From: Mortierella sp. BCC40632
Lineage: Eukaryota; Mortierellomycota; Mortierellomycetes; Mortierellales; Mortierellaceae
DNA length: 64,000 nucleotides
Assembly (NCBI GenBank): GCA_011634665.1
Contig: WAEK01000001.1
Coordinates: 635,501-699,500 of the forward strand
Direction: 5' to 3'
Positions 23,134 to 36,119 of this stretch are shown one piece after another. The position numbers and the translations under genes were made by a program. Each line of letters begins with the position of its first letter. Position 1 is the first letter of the stretch. Under the pieces are notes generated by a model that saw nothing but the letters and a program-made list of their open reading frames with translations, was not told the origin of the DNA and made no database searches.

Positions 23134-23175
<42 letters not shown>

Positions 23176-24110
23176 GCTCACCTCGACAACAATGGGCTGT
23201 TCTGGGTCGTTTGTTGGACTTCTTCGGGAAGCACCGTCTCGGTTTTGATGGCGGCAGCGGCGGTGGCTGCAGGGACAGCTGCGGTAGTATGTGGGACGAC
23301 GACGGCTGAAGCATCTTGGGGAGATTGCGCAGGCGCTAGCTTTTGCCGGAATGAAGAAGGAGGCGATCGCATCGGGTGATCCATTCCAGTAGCGACAGGG
23401 GCAGCAGGAGAAGAGGAAGAAGCGTCGTCTCGATGCAATTGTTTGGCCATGGAAGGTGATGTTGTGGAAGATAGGTCTCCTGAAAGTCGTTGTGACTGAG
23501 AGTGACTGGAGGTTGACTCTGGGAGACGGGGATGAGGTGGAGGGCGGTAGGGGTGAGGATGGTGGTGGTGATGGGGAGAGGAAGACGCTGGTGGGGAAGA
23601 GTAGAGTGAGTGGTGCGGTTGGGTTGGGTGTGGAGGTGGAGGTGGATAGTAGGGATCCTGAGGGTAATAGTCGTGTGAGTGGATGCATGCGGGAGGTTGG
23701 GTCATCCTTCGTGGGTCATGACCTTGGATTGCAGCATGGTCCCTGGTCCGGTCTCGGTCATAGTCTCGACTTGGGTGCTCTGGATGCCCATGGTAGTGCC
23801 AGGCTGGCGGGGGATAGGGATAGCCTGACTGTGGAGGGTACGCAGGACTTGCAAAGGATTCGCATCTTTCTGGATGGTTCGGATGGCGGGGGTGTGCCTG
23901 GCCACAAGGGGCGGGTGCCGGAGGGTATGGAGGACGATGGTGGTGGTAAGAGTCGTATGACTCGTTCGAGGGTTGTTGTTGTTGTTGTTGTGGAGGAGGA
24001 GGAGGGGGAGGAGCAAGAGGAAGGGCAGTGGGATGAGAGTGATAGTCGGAAGTCGGCCTGAAGGGTGGCTTTCTGTCGTCGTCGTATTGTGGGTCGTGAG
24101 CAAAGGCCAT
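21552..24110 (-). CDS. Velvet-domain transcription regulator (VelB/VosA type)
   Basis: Four exons, 24110-23182, 22952-22008, 21862-21765 and 21643-21552, give 687 residues. Exon 1 encodes a disordered Pro/His/Gln/Tyr-rich N-terminus. The velvet domain begins exactly at exon 2: '[31 protein letters not shown]' contains the family hallmark. It continues with 'DPLYVLHCSLWSEDG' and 'EGEPGWYFSFPDLSIRTEGAYTLKFKL' and ends 'PFTVYSAKKFPGMTESTELSKAF-RQGLKIPIR'. Velvet proteins fold like NF-kappaB, dimerise, bind DNA and couple light to sporulation and secondary metabolism. An acidic, low-complexity insert of about 170 residues (Ser/Glu/Asp, then poly-Thr/Gly) splits the domain. A long loop is known in VelB, so this favours VelB over VosA, but the assignment is uncertain. 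Intron 1 carries a run of 43 A on the + strand. Confidence 0.93.
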
Positions 24111-24811
24111 GGTGCTAGAAGAGCGAGATGGAGAGAAAAGAGTGGAGGGTGAGACTGGGAGAGCAGGAAGGAGAGGATCGTCAGGTGCAAGAGCTGAGCT
24201 AGGGTCTCTCTGTCTCTCTCCGGGTGAGGGGTGCTTACCTGATAGAAGAGCGAGAAATAGAGAGAGGACCCTTGACAGTAGAAGGTTTTTTTTTTCTTCT
24301 CTCGCGTGTGCGGGGAAGACAAGATAGAGTTGGTAATTGAGATGTGGCAATGGTTAGCTGGAAAGGGGTTACAGGGTTACAGGGGAGAGAGAGAGATAGA
24401 TTGTGTGTGCGTATGTGTATGTGAATGAGAAGAAGAGAAATGTCAGGATGGGGGATGATGGAGAGGCGAGAATGAAGAGAATGGAGAAGAGAAGAGAGAG
24501 GTGGGATTAAGAGGATATAAAAGAGAGAGAAAGAGAAAGAGAAAGAGAGAGAGAGAGAGAAAGAGAAGAGAGAAAATGAAGTTGAGAGAGGAGAAAAATA
24601 AGAAAAAAAAAAGAACGGCAAGTGAGTGACCCTTTCTTCCTTCCTTCCCCTTTGGCTACAGTGGTCTGTCTGTCCCAGCCTCAGGGCCTGCCCAGGGCCG
24701 AGAGTGGTCCTGCTGGACTGTACTTGCTTTATTAAGAAAGAGCACCGTGAGGGATTTTTTTTTTTCTTTCTATTGAGAGACGGAGACGAGACTTCGATCT
24801 CTGTTATTATT

Positions 24812-24847
<36 letters not shown>

Positions 24848-25603
24848 CACCCTCATGGTGTGCGGTGCAGTGCAGAATGGTTGCTTTCTCTCCCTATCCC
24901 TATCCCTATTCCTACCACAACAGCCATTGCTTCATGGCCATCCACTCATTGGGTCTGGACACCTAGCCAAGGTTGACTCCTTTTGTCCTTGCAGACCTGT
25001 CCATGTGTCCTTTTACTCGCCACAGGGCCACAGCAAAATGGAAAATACGAATCACCGCTTCTCTCGGCTGAACTCTAAATTGGCAGAAGAGAGAAAAAAC
25101 AGGGTTCAACAAGGAGAGTGAACACAAACCAAAAAGCACCGCCTCGCCTTCAAAATCATCCAAAGAAAGAGACTGCAGACACGCACATTCGCACACACAC
25201 GCACACTCTTCTTCTTCTTCTTCTTCTTCTTCTTCTTCATTACCCCCTTCTTCTTCCTCCCTCTCCTAAATATTTCAACTATTTATTTGATCATCTTTGC
25301 CAAGACTTTCTTCAACGTCTTTCCGGATGATCCTAATCCCTTTTCCCCTCCCTTGAAAAGACCGTTTTGTCTTTTTTTTTTCATGAAAGGTAAACAGCCG
25401 GAAGAAGAGTCTAGCACAGCCCTACGGGGGTTAATTGCTTTTTTTGCCATCCACATGGTCTTATTTTAATTCACCCAGAGATACAAACTAACCCTATTGC
25501 TCTCTCTATCTCTCTTACTTTTTTCTCTCACACTCTCTCTTTCTACCCCTACTCCCCCTTTTTTTTATCTTTTCTCTCTCTCTCTCTCTAAATTACATCT
25601 CTC
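24111..25603. other. Velvet promoter and intergenic region
   Basis: About 1.5 kb, purine-rich on the + strand up to 24620 (leader of the velvet gene, on the minus strand), then (CT)n at 24811-24842, (CTT)n at 25209-25238 and pyrimidine-rich DNA. Frames through it are Ser/Leu/Phe-rich. No gene seen. Confidence 0.55.
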
Positions 25604-28600
25604 TTAAAAGTATCGCCCAATGCTGACAAGTGCACTCTTAGACTTGAGCTTCTTCATCACAAACGCCTTGTAGAACCGACACCGCGCCTCATTCTGTCCA
25701 TCACTATCCAAATGAAAGTTCTCCAGCCCACAGTCCGCTGGAATCGCTTTCACAAACGCATCAATCGCTTCTGCCTTGAGTGGGACATCAGGTGCTACTC
25801 GGAAATACTTGAGTTGAGCAAAATTGACCTCCTGTGCAATTGTCATCCAACCTTGATGGGATAAATTGATCTTTTGAAGTTCAATCTTGCTCAAAGGTGG
25901 GTCCTTCGATAACATGGACCGGTACCAGGTCAGATCCTTCGTCGTCGCATCCAACGGTCCACTCAGTCTCAACTCCAACAAGGAACTCATCGCTGATGAA
26001 TCCGGCATCCGCTTGGCCATCTCGGCAATAAAGGCCTTGGTATACTCGCCATAAATATTGATCTCTGTAATCTTGGGTGCAATCATGGTCAAGAAATCCG
26101 CCACTCGAGTCACAGATCGGATCACCATCACTCCTGAAATGCTCACTTGTGGGAATTGACTTCGAAGCAAGATCTTGGCCAAATCATCCATCGCTGGTTG
26201 TGCCATTTGACACACATCACAAATACCAATCGACACCAACTTCATCTGGCCCTTTCGTGATCGGGTCACCTTCTCTAGAATGGCAGCATCTTGACTATTC
26301 ATACTATGAAGAATCAGTCGTGTTAAACAGGCACCAAACTTTTGGAGAAGTGGTCCAATCTTGTCCTCGGCATAGCTTTGGATCATCAGCTTCATCTTGG
26401 ACCGATCCGAGACCCCATGCCATGCAAAACTCGATCCCGTCGTCTTGGGTCGATCCTTTCGAAGTAAAAACGAGACCAGACTTGGATGGTTCGCCAACAG
26501 CGACTTGAAATATTCAAAGACTTGACATGGGTCATCCTTGACATCAATCGCTAATTCAAGGTTCTCGAGTCGCTGATTATTCTTGATCAGTTCCCGAATT
26601 CTAGGTCCATCCTCGGGAAGTACCACCCGAATGTTGGCATCCTTTAGACTATGCGTCAACAAGAATACAGAATCCGCAGAAAGATAGGTTCGCAAAGTAA
26701 TGGCATCATGCCCTCGCTTGTTGAAAATGGTCATTTCGGGATCCATGTTGTAATCCGTGTCCTCCAAATCTCCAACACCTTCACCATCCACACAAAACTC
26801 AATCTTGACATGTTCCCAATAGGTCACTTCCATGATCAGCTTGGACAAGGAATGAAATCCACGAAGCCCCGTCCGGATCGAGGCCGCTGCTTTGTTCAAG
26901 TCGGTCACAAAGAGTCCCATCTCCACCTTGGAGCTGGTCGAATCCCTTGTAAACTGAGCCAAGATAGGGTCCAAGTACATGGATCTTGAAAACGTAAAAA
27001 ACTCGTCCCGATTCGAAAGTTTATCATCCAAAATTCGTTTCTCAATCGAGAACGCTTGGATCCGTTTGTTGTTCAAGGCTGCGATGATGACTCCAAAATA
27101 TCCATGTCCAAATCCTGGAATCATCTCGTCTTCTTCATCCTCTTCTCGTTCTCGTACTTGAACCTTGACACAGGCTGCCGACATGGATTGGATCGCCTGT
27201 TGTAACTCCAACTCATCTTCTGCTGAAAGATCCCAATCCAAGAATAAATTCAACACTGGTAACGTCGTCAGTGCTTCGGCCAGTCGATAAAAATCCTTGG
27301 CACGAGTTGGAGTCATGAGGGTCACTTGAATAGAACCCAAGGTCGTATTAAATCCATAACTTCTTGAATCTTGATGACCCGAAAATTGCATGGCTCGTTC
27401 AATATTGTCCCACACCGTGATCTTTGTCCAATGAGTATAACAGAGCCAACGGATATCGCCTTCAGGGGTCCGGAACGCTGCTGTGCTGGATCCAGTGGGT
27501 CTTCGAAGACCCGTACACGCTCTGTGCATATCCATGAGTTCCTTCCCCGTCAAGGGAGTCACGGGCCTGATTTCATCCAATGAAGAAATATTCTCGCGTG
27601 CATGCACTTGATGGCTCGCCTCCACACCTTGCATCATCAAAAACGCCATCGAATACATGACTTTTTTGCGAGAGTTCAAATCTGTGAGGGCTGGGACCTT
27701 GAGGACACCGTCAATGGTCACTCCATATTCAAGCATCTCCAGAATCGCCATCATATAAGTTCCATAGGCTGTTGCCTCATTCTGGAGCACATGACCGTGT
27801 CCATTAATGTCGACGTGTGGGTAACAGGGGTGCTCTCCTTGATTCAAACCCGAGATCTCGCCACAATCACATAAAAAGTACATGTCGAAATCATGCCAGG
27901 TCATGGTCTTGATATCAGCCACCGAGTTGACTTCATCCTTGCGTGGAACGATAATAAACAACTTTGAGCATGGACTGTCTAACCAGTCGTATCGCTTGGA
28001 TAAAATGTCCTTGGCTCGATGCGCCACGATATCCTGGATACTAAATTGTTTGTGTCGTCCCTGAATGGTATGAGATGGTGGTCGTTTGTCCGTCAACTGT
28101 GGATTGGTGATCCCTGTCGTGGGCGTGTTTCCACTAGCCCTAGCTCTTGGTGCTGCAACCGTTCGCCCATTTTTTACCAACTGGCCATTGAGTTGACTTT
28201 CCGAACCATCCGCTCCATCGGTTTTCAAAGAGGCTGGGTCCTCCGCCAGAGCATGGTTTGAATTCCCCTCGGCGGTTACTGCTTCCTCGTTCCCGTTTGG
28301 GTGGACGGTGGTGGCGCTGTCAAAGTTTTCTGGCGATCCATCAGAAATGCTTTGCAAGTCGGATCTTGATACAGATCCCTGAGATGGTCCATCGTGTTCG
28401 TGGACGAGTTCTCCTTCTTTGGATGGATAGCCATCCCCATGCAGAGACAAATCGGATCCTGTACTGTCATCGATAAGGCCTGATGTTGTTGCGTTCAGGG
28501 AGTCTTCACCAGACACTAAGTGATCTCTCGCAGAGGCAGGCACGACAGAATCATGGGAAGAGCTGGATCCTTGCTCTGTTGCTGATTCCATCCTGGGCAG

Positions 28601-29308
28601 ATCCACTTCATAGGGCGGAACCGGGTGATCCAAGGAGTGGGAAAGAGAGTCATCGGCCATGTCTGAAGTGCTGACTTTTTGAAACGACAGTGTGGGCGAG
28701 CAGAGAGAAGATGGCCTGGACGAGTGCTGAGAAGTTGAGTGAGAATGAGGTGTGGAAGAGGCAGGAAGGGTGGTTGTCGCAGCCTCTATTGGACGAGATG
28801 CCACATGTCTTGTCAAGCCTGCTCGTTGAATATTCCTGGCAGGATGATCATAGATCACGTCCAATGTCACTCCTGGATAATATTTAATGCCATGGGGTCG
28901 AAGCCTACAGGAATACAATGCACCGATTATTATTAGGGACTGAATTTTCCAGCATAAAAAGCACATATTCATGGTCGTTTTGATACAAAAAAAAAAGAAA
29001 AAAGAAAAAAGAAAAAAAAAGAGAAAGAGAGTAAAGAAAAATAATCAAAACAACATTGTCAAATGTCACTCGATAGGCGTATTTTTTTTTGGGGAAAAAG
29101 GAAAAATAAAGAAACAAGCTTACCTGTAGAGGTGGTCGTTCCTGATCATGGGCACAAACACATCCTCGTGTTGGATCCGAACAACCCCTGGAAAGCAATC
29201 CTTGATATCGCTCCATATCAAAAACGGTTCGCCTGTCGTGGGATGAAGAGCTGCCGGGATTCTGACTGTCCGACCACCAGACCGAAAGCTCTGATACATC
29301 GCTGTCAT
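25604..29308 (-). CDS. Large lineage-type protein with 'YFLC-x-CG' block and leucine-rich C-terminus
   Basis: Two exons, 29308-29124 and 28904-25604, give 1161 residues with matched phases. Residues 1-80 ('MTAMYQSFRSGGRTVRIP', then 'LRPHGIKYYPGVTLDVIYD') form a small N-terminal module. A disordered Ser/Asp/Glu region follows (about 90-320). A conserved block around 370-560 reads 'KLFIIVPRKDE', 'FDMYFLCDCGE', 'HPCYPHVDINGHGH' and 'TPEGDIRWLCYTHW'. The C-terminal half has spaced leucine-rich segments ('LENLELAIDV', 'ITEINIYGEY', 'LLELRLSGPLD') like a ribonuclease-inhibitor-type repeat. I know this arrangement only from large uncharacterised families in Mortierella-type fungi; function is unknown, and a regulatory or recognition role is a guess. 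No signal peptide or membrane segment. Part of the block appears to recur in the kelch-kinase at 46192-52952. Confidence 0.85.
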
Positions 29309-29790
29309 GGTAGGAAAAAGTCAAATAAAATAAAGAAAGCTGCTGGATATTCTCTCTTTTTAGAAAAAAGAAATGTTGATCTGGGGTCCTGGGTTGTTTC
29401 TTTCCCTTTCGTCTTGAACTGGATCCTGGGTTCGTTTCCTGATAAAATAAGCGACTTGGTTTGACGCCCCCTCTCCACCGAGAAAAAAAGCAGTGTTGAG
29501 CCGGATGGGATGAGAAGTCGAACAAAATACCACTTGTGGCTTTGAGATGAATCACATGATGATGCGAGGATCATGAGAAAAGCCGCCTAAGGAAGCTCTT
29601 TGTTTTAGAGGAATAGTGAGGGCGATTGTGCATTCTCAGGGACGGATCAATATCATCAGGACCCGACTTTTGTCTTCAATTAAAAAGGGCAGGGTAGTAG
29701 TTATAGTGAAGAAGGAAAGGGGAGAGAAGAGGCTTTAATTATACATAGGAAGAATGCAATAAAAGGTAATCACAAATGAAACAAGAGGAT

Positions 29791-29864
<74 letters not shown>

Positions 29865-29927
29865 AGGGAAGGATGGAGAGCTATCATTGAGATGTGTGTG
29901 GAGGGGAATAGAAAGAAGAAGAAAAAA
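29309..29927. other. Intergenic region with (GA)n
   Basis: About 620 bp between the 5' end of the 1161-residue gene and the 3' end of the NEDD1 homologue, both on the minus strand. It probably holds the promoter of the former. A (GA)n tract of about 36 copies occupies 29790-29861. No gene seen. Confidence 0.55.
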
Positions 29928-32900
29928 CTAATAGTTGAGCCGCAATCGCCGATTCTCTTCCTGCAACCGTTCATTCTCCCCCTTGAGCTCTCCTAGGTCC
30001 GAATACTTTTTCAAAAGCGCCTCCATCTCCATCTTTTGGATCTGGAATTGTCGTAACAACTCAAGATGCATGTTTTGGATATCGTTCCGGATCCCCTCTC
30101 GAAAATCCATCAAGCAACCTTCAATCACATTCTCGAGAAGCTTGGTTGAAAACGAATTCAGAGTTGACCCCAAGGGTGCTGCAGAAGAAGTGGACGGTTG
30201 GCCTCCACCAATTGATGTCGTGCTGTTGGTCGGATCAGACGATGGAAGGGCAGATTCTCCTAGCCGTCCCAAGTAGGACTTTGCACTAGGAGCAGGGTGG
30301 TATCCAGAAGAAGACCCAACGCCATGATTTTGACCTGCCATTGTCCACAAGTCATTAAACGGCTCTTTGACTGGTTTTGATGTCTGTTGTTGCTGCTGTG
30401 GTTGCTGCTGCTGCTGTTGCTGTGTTGGCCATGGCCACATCTTGGAGTGTGTGGCAGCCGTCTCGCCTTTGGTCATTGATGGCTGTGGCTGTGACTGCCG
30501 CTCCGATGCATTCTCAAGAATCACATTCCGAACGCTATCCACAAGTTGACCTCGCAGTTGCTCCATCTTTTCGTCCGAAATCAAACTTGGCGTCCCTGGG
30601 GCCGAGGAGGCCCCTCCATTGGCCAAAAGCGCTCCGACAGACTTTCGACGTTTTGTTCGAGAGGTTCGAGAGGGCGAAGCCATTCCAGGGACGGTGTTGT
30701 ATTGGTGTTGCTTTATCGGAGGGGGGGGGGAGGGGGAGGAGGGGGATGTTGCTGTGTGCTTGTTGTTGTTGAAGCAGATCCATCTCCACCTTCTCCTGTC
30801 CCATCTCCATTGCCACCTCTTCTACCTGGGGACCCAGGTGGGGATCCTGAAGATACAGATGAAGAAGAGCTCTCTCCTGAGGGTGAACGAGATTGCATCA
30901 TTTGGAAAGAGAGAGGTGAGGCTGTTCCAGAATTGGGATAACTATTGCTTGTCCTGCCACCCATGGATGAATAACTACGCTGCTCCTTAGTCGGTGTCGT
31001 AGGAACGACACCCTTGCCTTTGAGAGACGAGAGGGCAGAAACCAAGCTTGCAGAGCTAGATGGAGCAGGATCGCTTGGGAGTGTGGAGGCTCTTGAAGCG
31101 ATGGTGGATGCTGTTGCCGTGACAGAGGTCGCTCCTGCGGCAGCAGCTGTAGAAGAACTTTCCGACTCTCCCTTGAAAAATGACGATGGCAAGGTTGGCC
31201 TCCGTTGTTTAATCGATATCCGCTCTTGATCTTCCAATTTGGCTGTCTCTGCTCTCCGTCTGGACGAAAACATCTCGATAATGCCTTTCGCGCCCCCGGT
31301 TGCGCTTGCCCCTGCAGACTGAATCTCTCGCCTTGGTCGTGCGCCAAGGTCAATATTCAGGTTGAGTGAAGGCTGACTTCCAGATGATTTCATTTCTGTT
31401 GGCTTTGCAAGTGATCCAGAAGCCATGGAAGGTGTTGTAGTGGAGGGAGATTCCGATAATGAAGTGGGTAAACTGGATCCTTCCGTTGCTATATCACCCA
31501 AAGATTTAGCACCCGTTGAATTTTGTCGTCTCAATACATTTCCGTTCATGGTTTGATGTCTTGTCAATTTTGACGAGGAGGGTCTGCCTTGAAAATGAAC
31601 AGACGAGACAGGTGCCGAGGACCGTGTATCTACTACACATAATGGGCGTGAAGTAGATCTCAAGTCGTAAAGTAAAATCTTTCCCACATCGGTTCCGAGT
31701 GCCATCAATGAGCTGGTACTTGAGAAAGTGAGACTAGTCAGTGCATAGTCCGTGGCCATGTCCAAGACGAGTTTAGGTCCTCGGATATCATAAAGTGTAT
31801 AGTGTTTGTTCAGGCTGGAAGTGCCTACAAGGCAACGATTGCTGGAACTAAAAGCCATGTCGCTGATCGGTGCTTCGTTTGCACTCTCGATTGTGCGGAG
31901 TACAGCGGCCGAACCTGTTGATCCTGCATCATAGAAGCGGAGAACTGGGTCATTGCCTAATACTCCAAGAACCGATCGCTCAAACAATGAAAAGCCAAGC
32001 TTTGATATCGTCTATATGTAATCAAGTGAGAACATGGGGTCGAGTCTTTCATAGTCAATATCGAGCAATAATACTAATAATAAAAAAACATGACCTAGTA
32101 TCAAACTTGATATTGCACCGTTAGAGTCGCAAAGCAGACAAAGTACCATTTTTGTGGGTGTCTCCAAAATAATACTGTTTCCTGATGAGCGATTGACCAC
32201 CTCGAGTCTTCCTGTTGCTTGGCCTACAGCCAGTAGAATATCATCCGTATTGATCGCCAAAGCATCTATCCTTGATCCAACCTATTTGTCCAGGGTAAAA
32301 AAGAAAGGAAAGGAAAAGTAATTAACAAGAGCTCAAATTTGCTGGTGTCGTCCATAATATAAACAGCAGTTAAAACACTACTACTTGATTGTCCATTCCG
32401 TCGCACCTCAAGAATCTCTGAATTGCGATTCACCACTGAGTTCCATGCCATGATAGTGCGATCCTTTGCATAGTACAGCCGTTGAGGCCGTTGGGCCCAA
32501 GAAACCGTACAACGTGAGCTTCCTAGTCTCGGTTTTGTCTATCATTATTAAACAAGAGAAAATGGATCCTTATATTAGGTCTTGGAGATGTGGACCGATC
32601 GTTTTTTTCTTTTCTTTTCTGTAGTTGTTTTTGAATACCAGGCTCGTGAATGTGGCCAAGTTTACCTCCTGAGCTGTCGTGGGCTGGTGAACAAGAGATG
32701 TCAACAAACGGCATTTGCTATCCAAGATATCCAGTCTTCCATCCTGTGCTTCTACGGCCATAAGAGATACTAAAGAGTGGATCAGAGGTAGTGTGAAGGA
32801 GAAAAACAGAGAGTTAGTTTGCTTGTCCATTTTGGCTTTCCCCCTTATTATCTCTCTATTTTTCAAAAGACAAAGACAAAAGGCAAAGGCAAAGGTAAAA

Positions 32901-33319
32901 AAAAAAAAAAAACCATGGCGGGCGACTATGCTCTACCTACAGTCGGGACTCCATCGGGCACTGACAATGTCAAACTGCATCTGCTCATGGCTCAATTGAA
33001 CAGGCTCAACCTGACTTTGTCCAAATGCAAGCGATGGTTGCTCCTGTGTTTGTATCGAAAATGGAAAAACTTGATTGGAGGTCGTGCTCGTAAAATCAAT
33101 CGTCATGATCTGATTAGCCACGGCGACTCCAAGTAGACCTGATGACAGAGAAGCCGCCGGAGCCCCATTGCTGTTGTCGTTCTGGTCTCCTCTGGCCTTG
33201 CCTTTGTCTCTGTTGTTGCTGAGGCGATGGTGCCTGTGCAAGGCAGCGTCCTCTTCCTGTGATGAGAATGCTGTGGTGGAAAGACTCCGTTTTCGTTGTG
33301 CGGTTGGGAGGGTATCCAT
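29928..33319 (-). CDS. NEDD1/GCP-WD homologue (gamma-tubulin recruiting WD40 protein)
   Basis: Exons 33319-32941, 32769-32666, 32538-32385, about 32265-32147, 32011-30826 and 30751-29928 give about 921 residues. WD40 repeats fill the N-terminal part ('RWSPDLSLMAVEAQDGRLDILD', 'GVLGNDPVLRFYD', 'SDMAFSSSNRCLVGTSSLNK', 'ALGTDVGKILLYDLRS'). A Ser/Thr-rich linker follows. The C-terminus, 'FREGIRNDIQNMHLELLRQF', then 'EMEALLKKYSDL' and a short coiled coil, matches the gamma-tubulin-binding end of animal and plant NEDD1. The family targets gamma-tubulin ring complexes to spindle poles and microtubules. Two junctions are unsure. Exon 4 may begin at 32281 instead of 32265. The 74-nt intron 30752-30825 has a weak donor (gtagaa) and lies next to a C10 run whose length would also change frame. 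Confidence 0.85.
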
Positions 33320-33647
33320 AGCTGAGGGAGAGAGAGAAGGAGAGAGGAGAAAAAGAGAGAAAAAAAGAAAAGAAAAGAAAGTGAGGGGTTGCGTGGAGAG
33401 GGGGGGAGGTGTTATTTGCAGTCTCTAGGTCGATCGTGTGCTGCTTTATCCCTCTGCCCTTGTCATAGGAGAGCCAAACAGAAAGGGTCCTTTTGGGCAA
33501 AACGCGTGAATCGGTTCAATGGGAGAGCGAATTGCAATGAGTGAATGAGAGCGAGAAAAAAAAAAAAGAACGCCTCCAAGACACACCTTTATTTCGCGCC
33601 CCCTACTGTCTCCTGTGTAATATCACGTGTAGAGGAAGATCCCAGTT
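33320..33647. other. Short intergenic region upstream of the NEDD1 homologue
   Basis: 328 bp, purine-rich near the NEDD1 start, then a poly-A stretch at 33555-33567. It must hold the NEDD1 promoter and the terminator of the membrane protein gene. No gene seen. Confidence 0.5.
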
Positions 33648-34391
33648 TTATGCCATCAACGCACGCGCGATACTGGCGGTGCCCATAACCAAGGTTGACA
33701 TCTTGATCACCTCAAAGAACACATAGATGCCATGGGTCTTGGCACTGTTCGAAGCTTGTCCCTCCACATAGTTGGCTCCAAGCCTTCGCATCACAGGCAA
33801 GAATGTAAAGCTCTGGCAAAGATAGACGACCAATCCCGGAGTCATCCGAAGCACATGGCCCAACTGCAGCTTGCTCAAGAACGAGGTGCCTCCAGGCGCC
33901 GTGGGGACAAGGCCACGTTGGACAAGGAAGTACCAGCCAAGAAGATCAAATGTTGCGAGCACCACCTCCACCTTGTTCAATGCTGAAAAGACATGACGAC
34001 CCACATCCACCAATCCACGTCGGGTAGGTAGAGGCGCTAGAAACTTGACGGGCGCTTCCATGAATGAAATTGCCTAGTGTAAAGGAAGAAAAGAAAAGTT
34101 TAGCATCCAAGTGGAAGAAGTAGAAAAAAAAAAAAAAAAGAGACAGAGAGTCAAGAGAGATTCTTTTTTCTTTACCAGGTTGGCTCCAATCCAGCAGCAC
34201 TGCAGCGCTCCCATAGAGAGCAAGAGACCTTGACCATTCATGGTAGCAGCATAGGGACGAGCGGCAACAGCGAGACCAACAGAGACAGCAGCAATGATGC
34301 CTGTTTTTTGAGTCGATAGCACAAAGAGTGAGCCCCTGGAGTGATCCAGCTGCGTTCGTGAATCCGTGGTTGTGGTTGTTGAGTTTTTCAT
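33648..34391 (-). CDS. Conserved membrane protein of unknown function
   Basis: Two exons, 34391-34176 and 34073-33648, give 213 residues. Hydrophobic segments lie at about 28-47 ('TGIIAAVSVGLAVAARPYAA'), 52-70 ('GLLLSMGALQCCWIGANL'), around 'VVLATFDLLGWYFLVQ', and near the C-terminus ('FFEVIKMSTLVMGTASI'). The junction creates 'NLAISFMEAPVKFLAPLPTRRGLVDVGRHVFSALNKVE', whose 'FMEAPVKF-AP--TR---VDVGR' signature I recognise from uncharacterised eukaryotic membrane proteins, so the join is probably right. No catalytic motif is visible and the compartment is unknown. Intron 1 is 102 nt with a poly-T stretch before its acceptor. Confidence 0.82.
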
Positions 34392-36083
34392 TTCGAAACG
34401 AACAGCTTTTTTTTAGTATCCAAAAAACAGGAGCAGGTAATAATAAAGTCTTGAGTTTCGAGTCTTGGACTGATGCGAGGATGCAAGGGTGACGAGCAGA
34501 AATGAAAGAGAATCGAAATGTCAATGCCCAGATTCTTTTAAAAAAAAGGTCGTCAATGGGTTGAAACCGTTTTGCGAAGCAAAGCGCGCCCACAAGCGGC
34601 CCTGGTCAGTTGAGCCGAGACATGGGCGGAAAGCCCATAATAAGATTGTTGTTGATTGATGAAGCCGACAGTAAGAGTCTACCGAGAGGACATATTCACA
34701 CACGCACACACCGCCCCGCATGCCATTCTACAAACGCCGGGTCTCGGTGATCCACCCTTTTACTCTCTCTTACTCCTTGTGTTATCCCCCCCCCTCCCCC
34801 TCCCACAAACTTTACATTTCTTAATCTCATCTGATAATGGTTATGGTTTATTCGCAAAGAGGGTTGACTATCTAGGGCGCATCACATGGTCTTGATTCCT
34901 TACCTGTTCTTGAATCGTTCTCTTGTCAAGTAGTGGTCGGGGAGGAGGAAAAGTGTGTCCCATCTATATCCAAGACAATTGCAAAAGCAAACAAGAGGTT
35001 AGATGAAAATCCTTCCAAGAGTATTGATGAAAACTTTTGCAGCTCCGGGGTAGGTTGAGCTGAATTCAAAAGAAAAAAGAGATGTGCTCGATCGAGTCTC
35101 AGGAAAAGAAGAGGATCAACATTACGGATGGGGTCTCCATCCATTTCAGATTGTTGAGCTTGACATGCTTTAAATACTCATCGTCGTATCGACCAAGCAG
35201 AAGAGAGGGTAGATGGTAATATTGCAGGGAAGAGTATACATACCAATCCAGTTTTACATCCAAGGGATCTCTTTGGAGGCCAATACGTTATGACATTTTT
35301 TCTTCTTCTTTGCTACGCTTCTGGAGAACATAAGGATGAAAAAAGACAATTGTCAGTTCATCCATCTCTTTCAAAATATTGAATTCTTTCGTTGGGCGGA
35401 ACCAATCCTCTCGGGCACCAAAACACGCACACAAAAAAAAAAAAGTGGTGACAGAGAATATTTCAGAAGCATGACATTTCGACATTGGTAGCGTGTTTGT
35501 ACGAACACATTCCGACCGCCCGTCATGCGTTACAATCATTAATACCCTGAAAGCCAAAGAAAAAAAAATGGGATCCCCCAAAAATAAAAAGAGACTGGGC
35601 TACATACTCAGTGCTGGCTCTCCATTGACGCGTTCGATGAAAAGAGGGTGGATGGACTGATTCAGCTATGAAAGAGCATAGAGAGAGAAAGACTATTCCA
35701 AAAGGTTAGATCTTTGAGGAACATCAAGTGTGCGGGTCTTTCAGGAGACCAAGAGATAGAGAGAAGGCACATATAAAAAGGACTCAGACAAGGCTGAAAC
35801 TGTATTTGCTCAACACAATGGCAATTCAGTATTGACATAAAAAAGGTCGATCAAGTCATCTTAGATCCATGGCAGTAGGGGAAGAAGAGTTGGAAAGAAA
35901 GGTTGAAAGAGACAAGGAAAGGAATACATACCTAGGACAACATTGGTTTGAGAGGAAAGGGAATGAAGGAGAAAGGGAAGAGTGAGAGATCAGTCGAGAC
36001 TGATCAGCTTTTTTTTTTATGCAGAAAACAACAACACTTTTTCAGTTGGCCATAACACGTCACCGGAGGTGAGTCTAGCGCTG

Positions 36084-36119
<36 letters not shown>

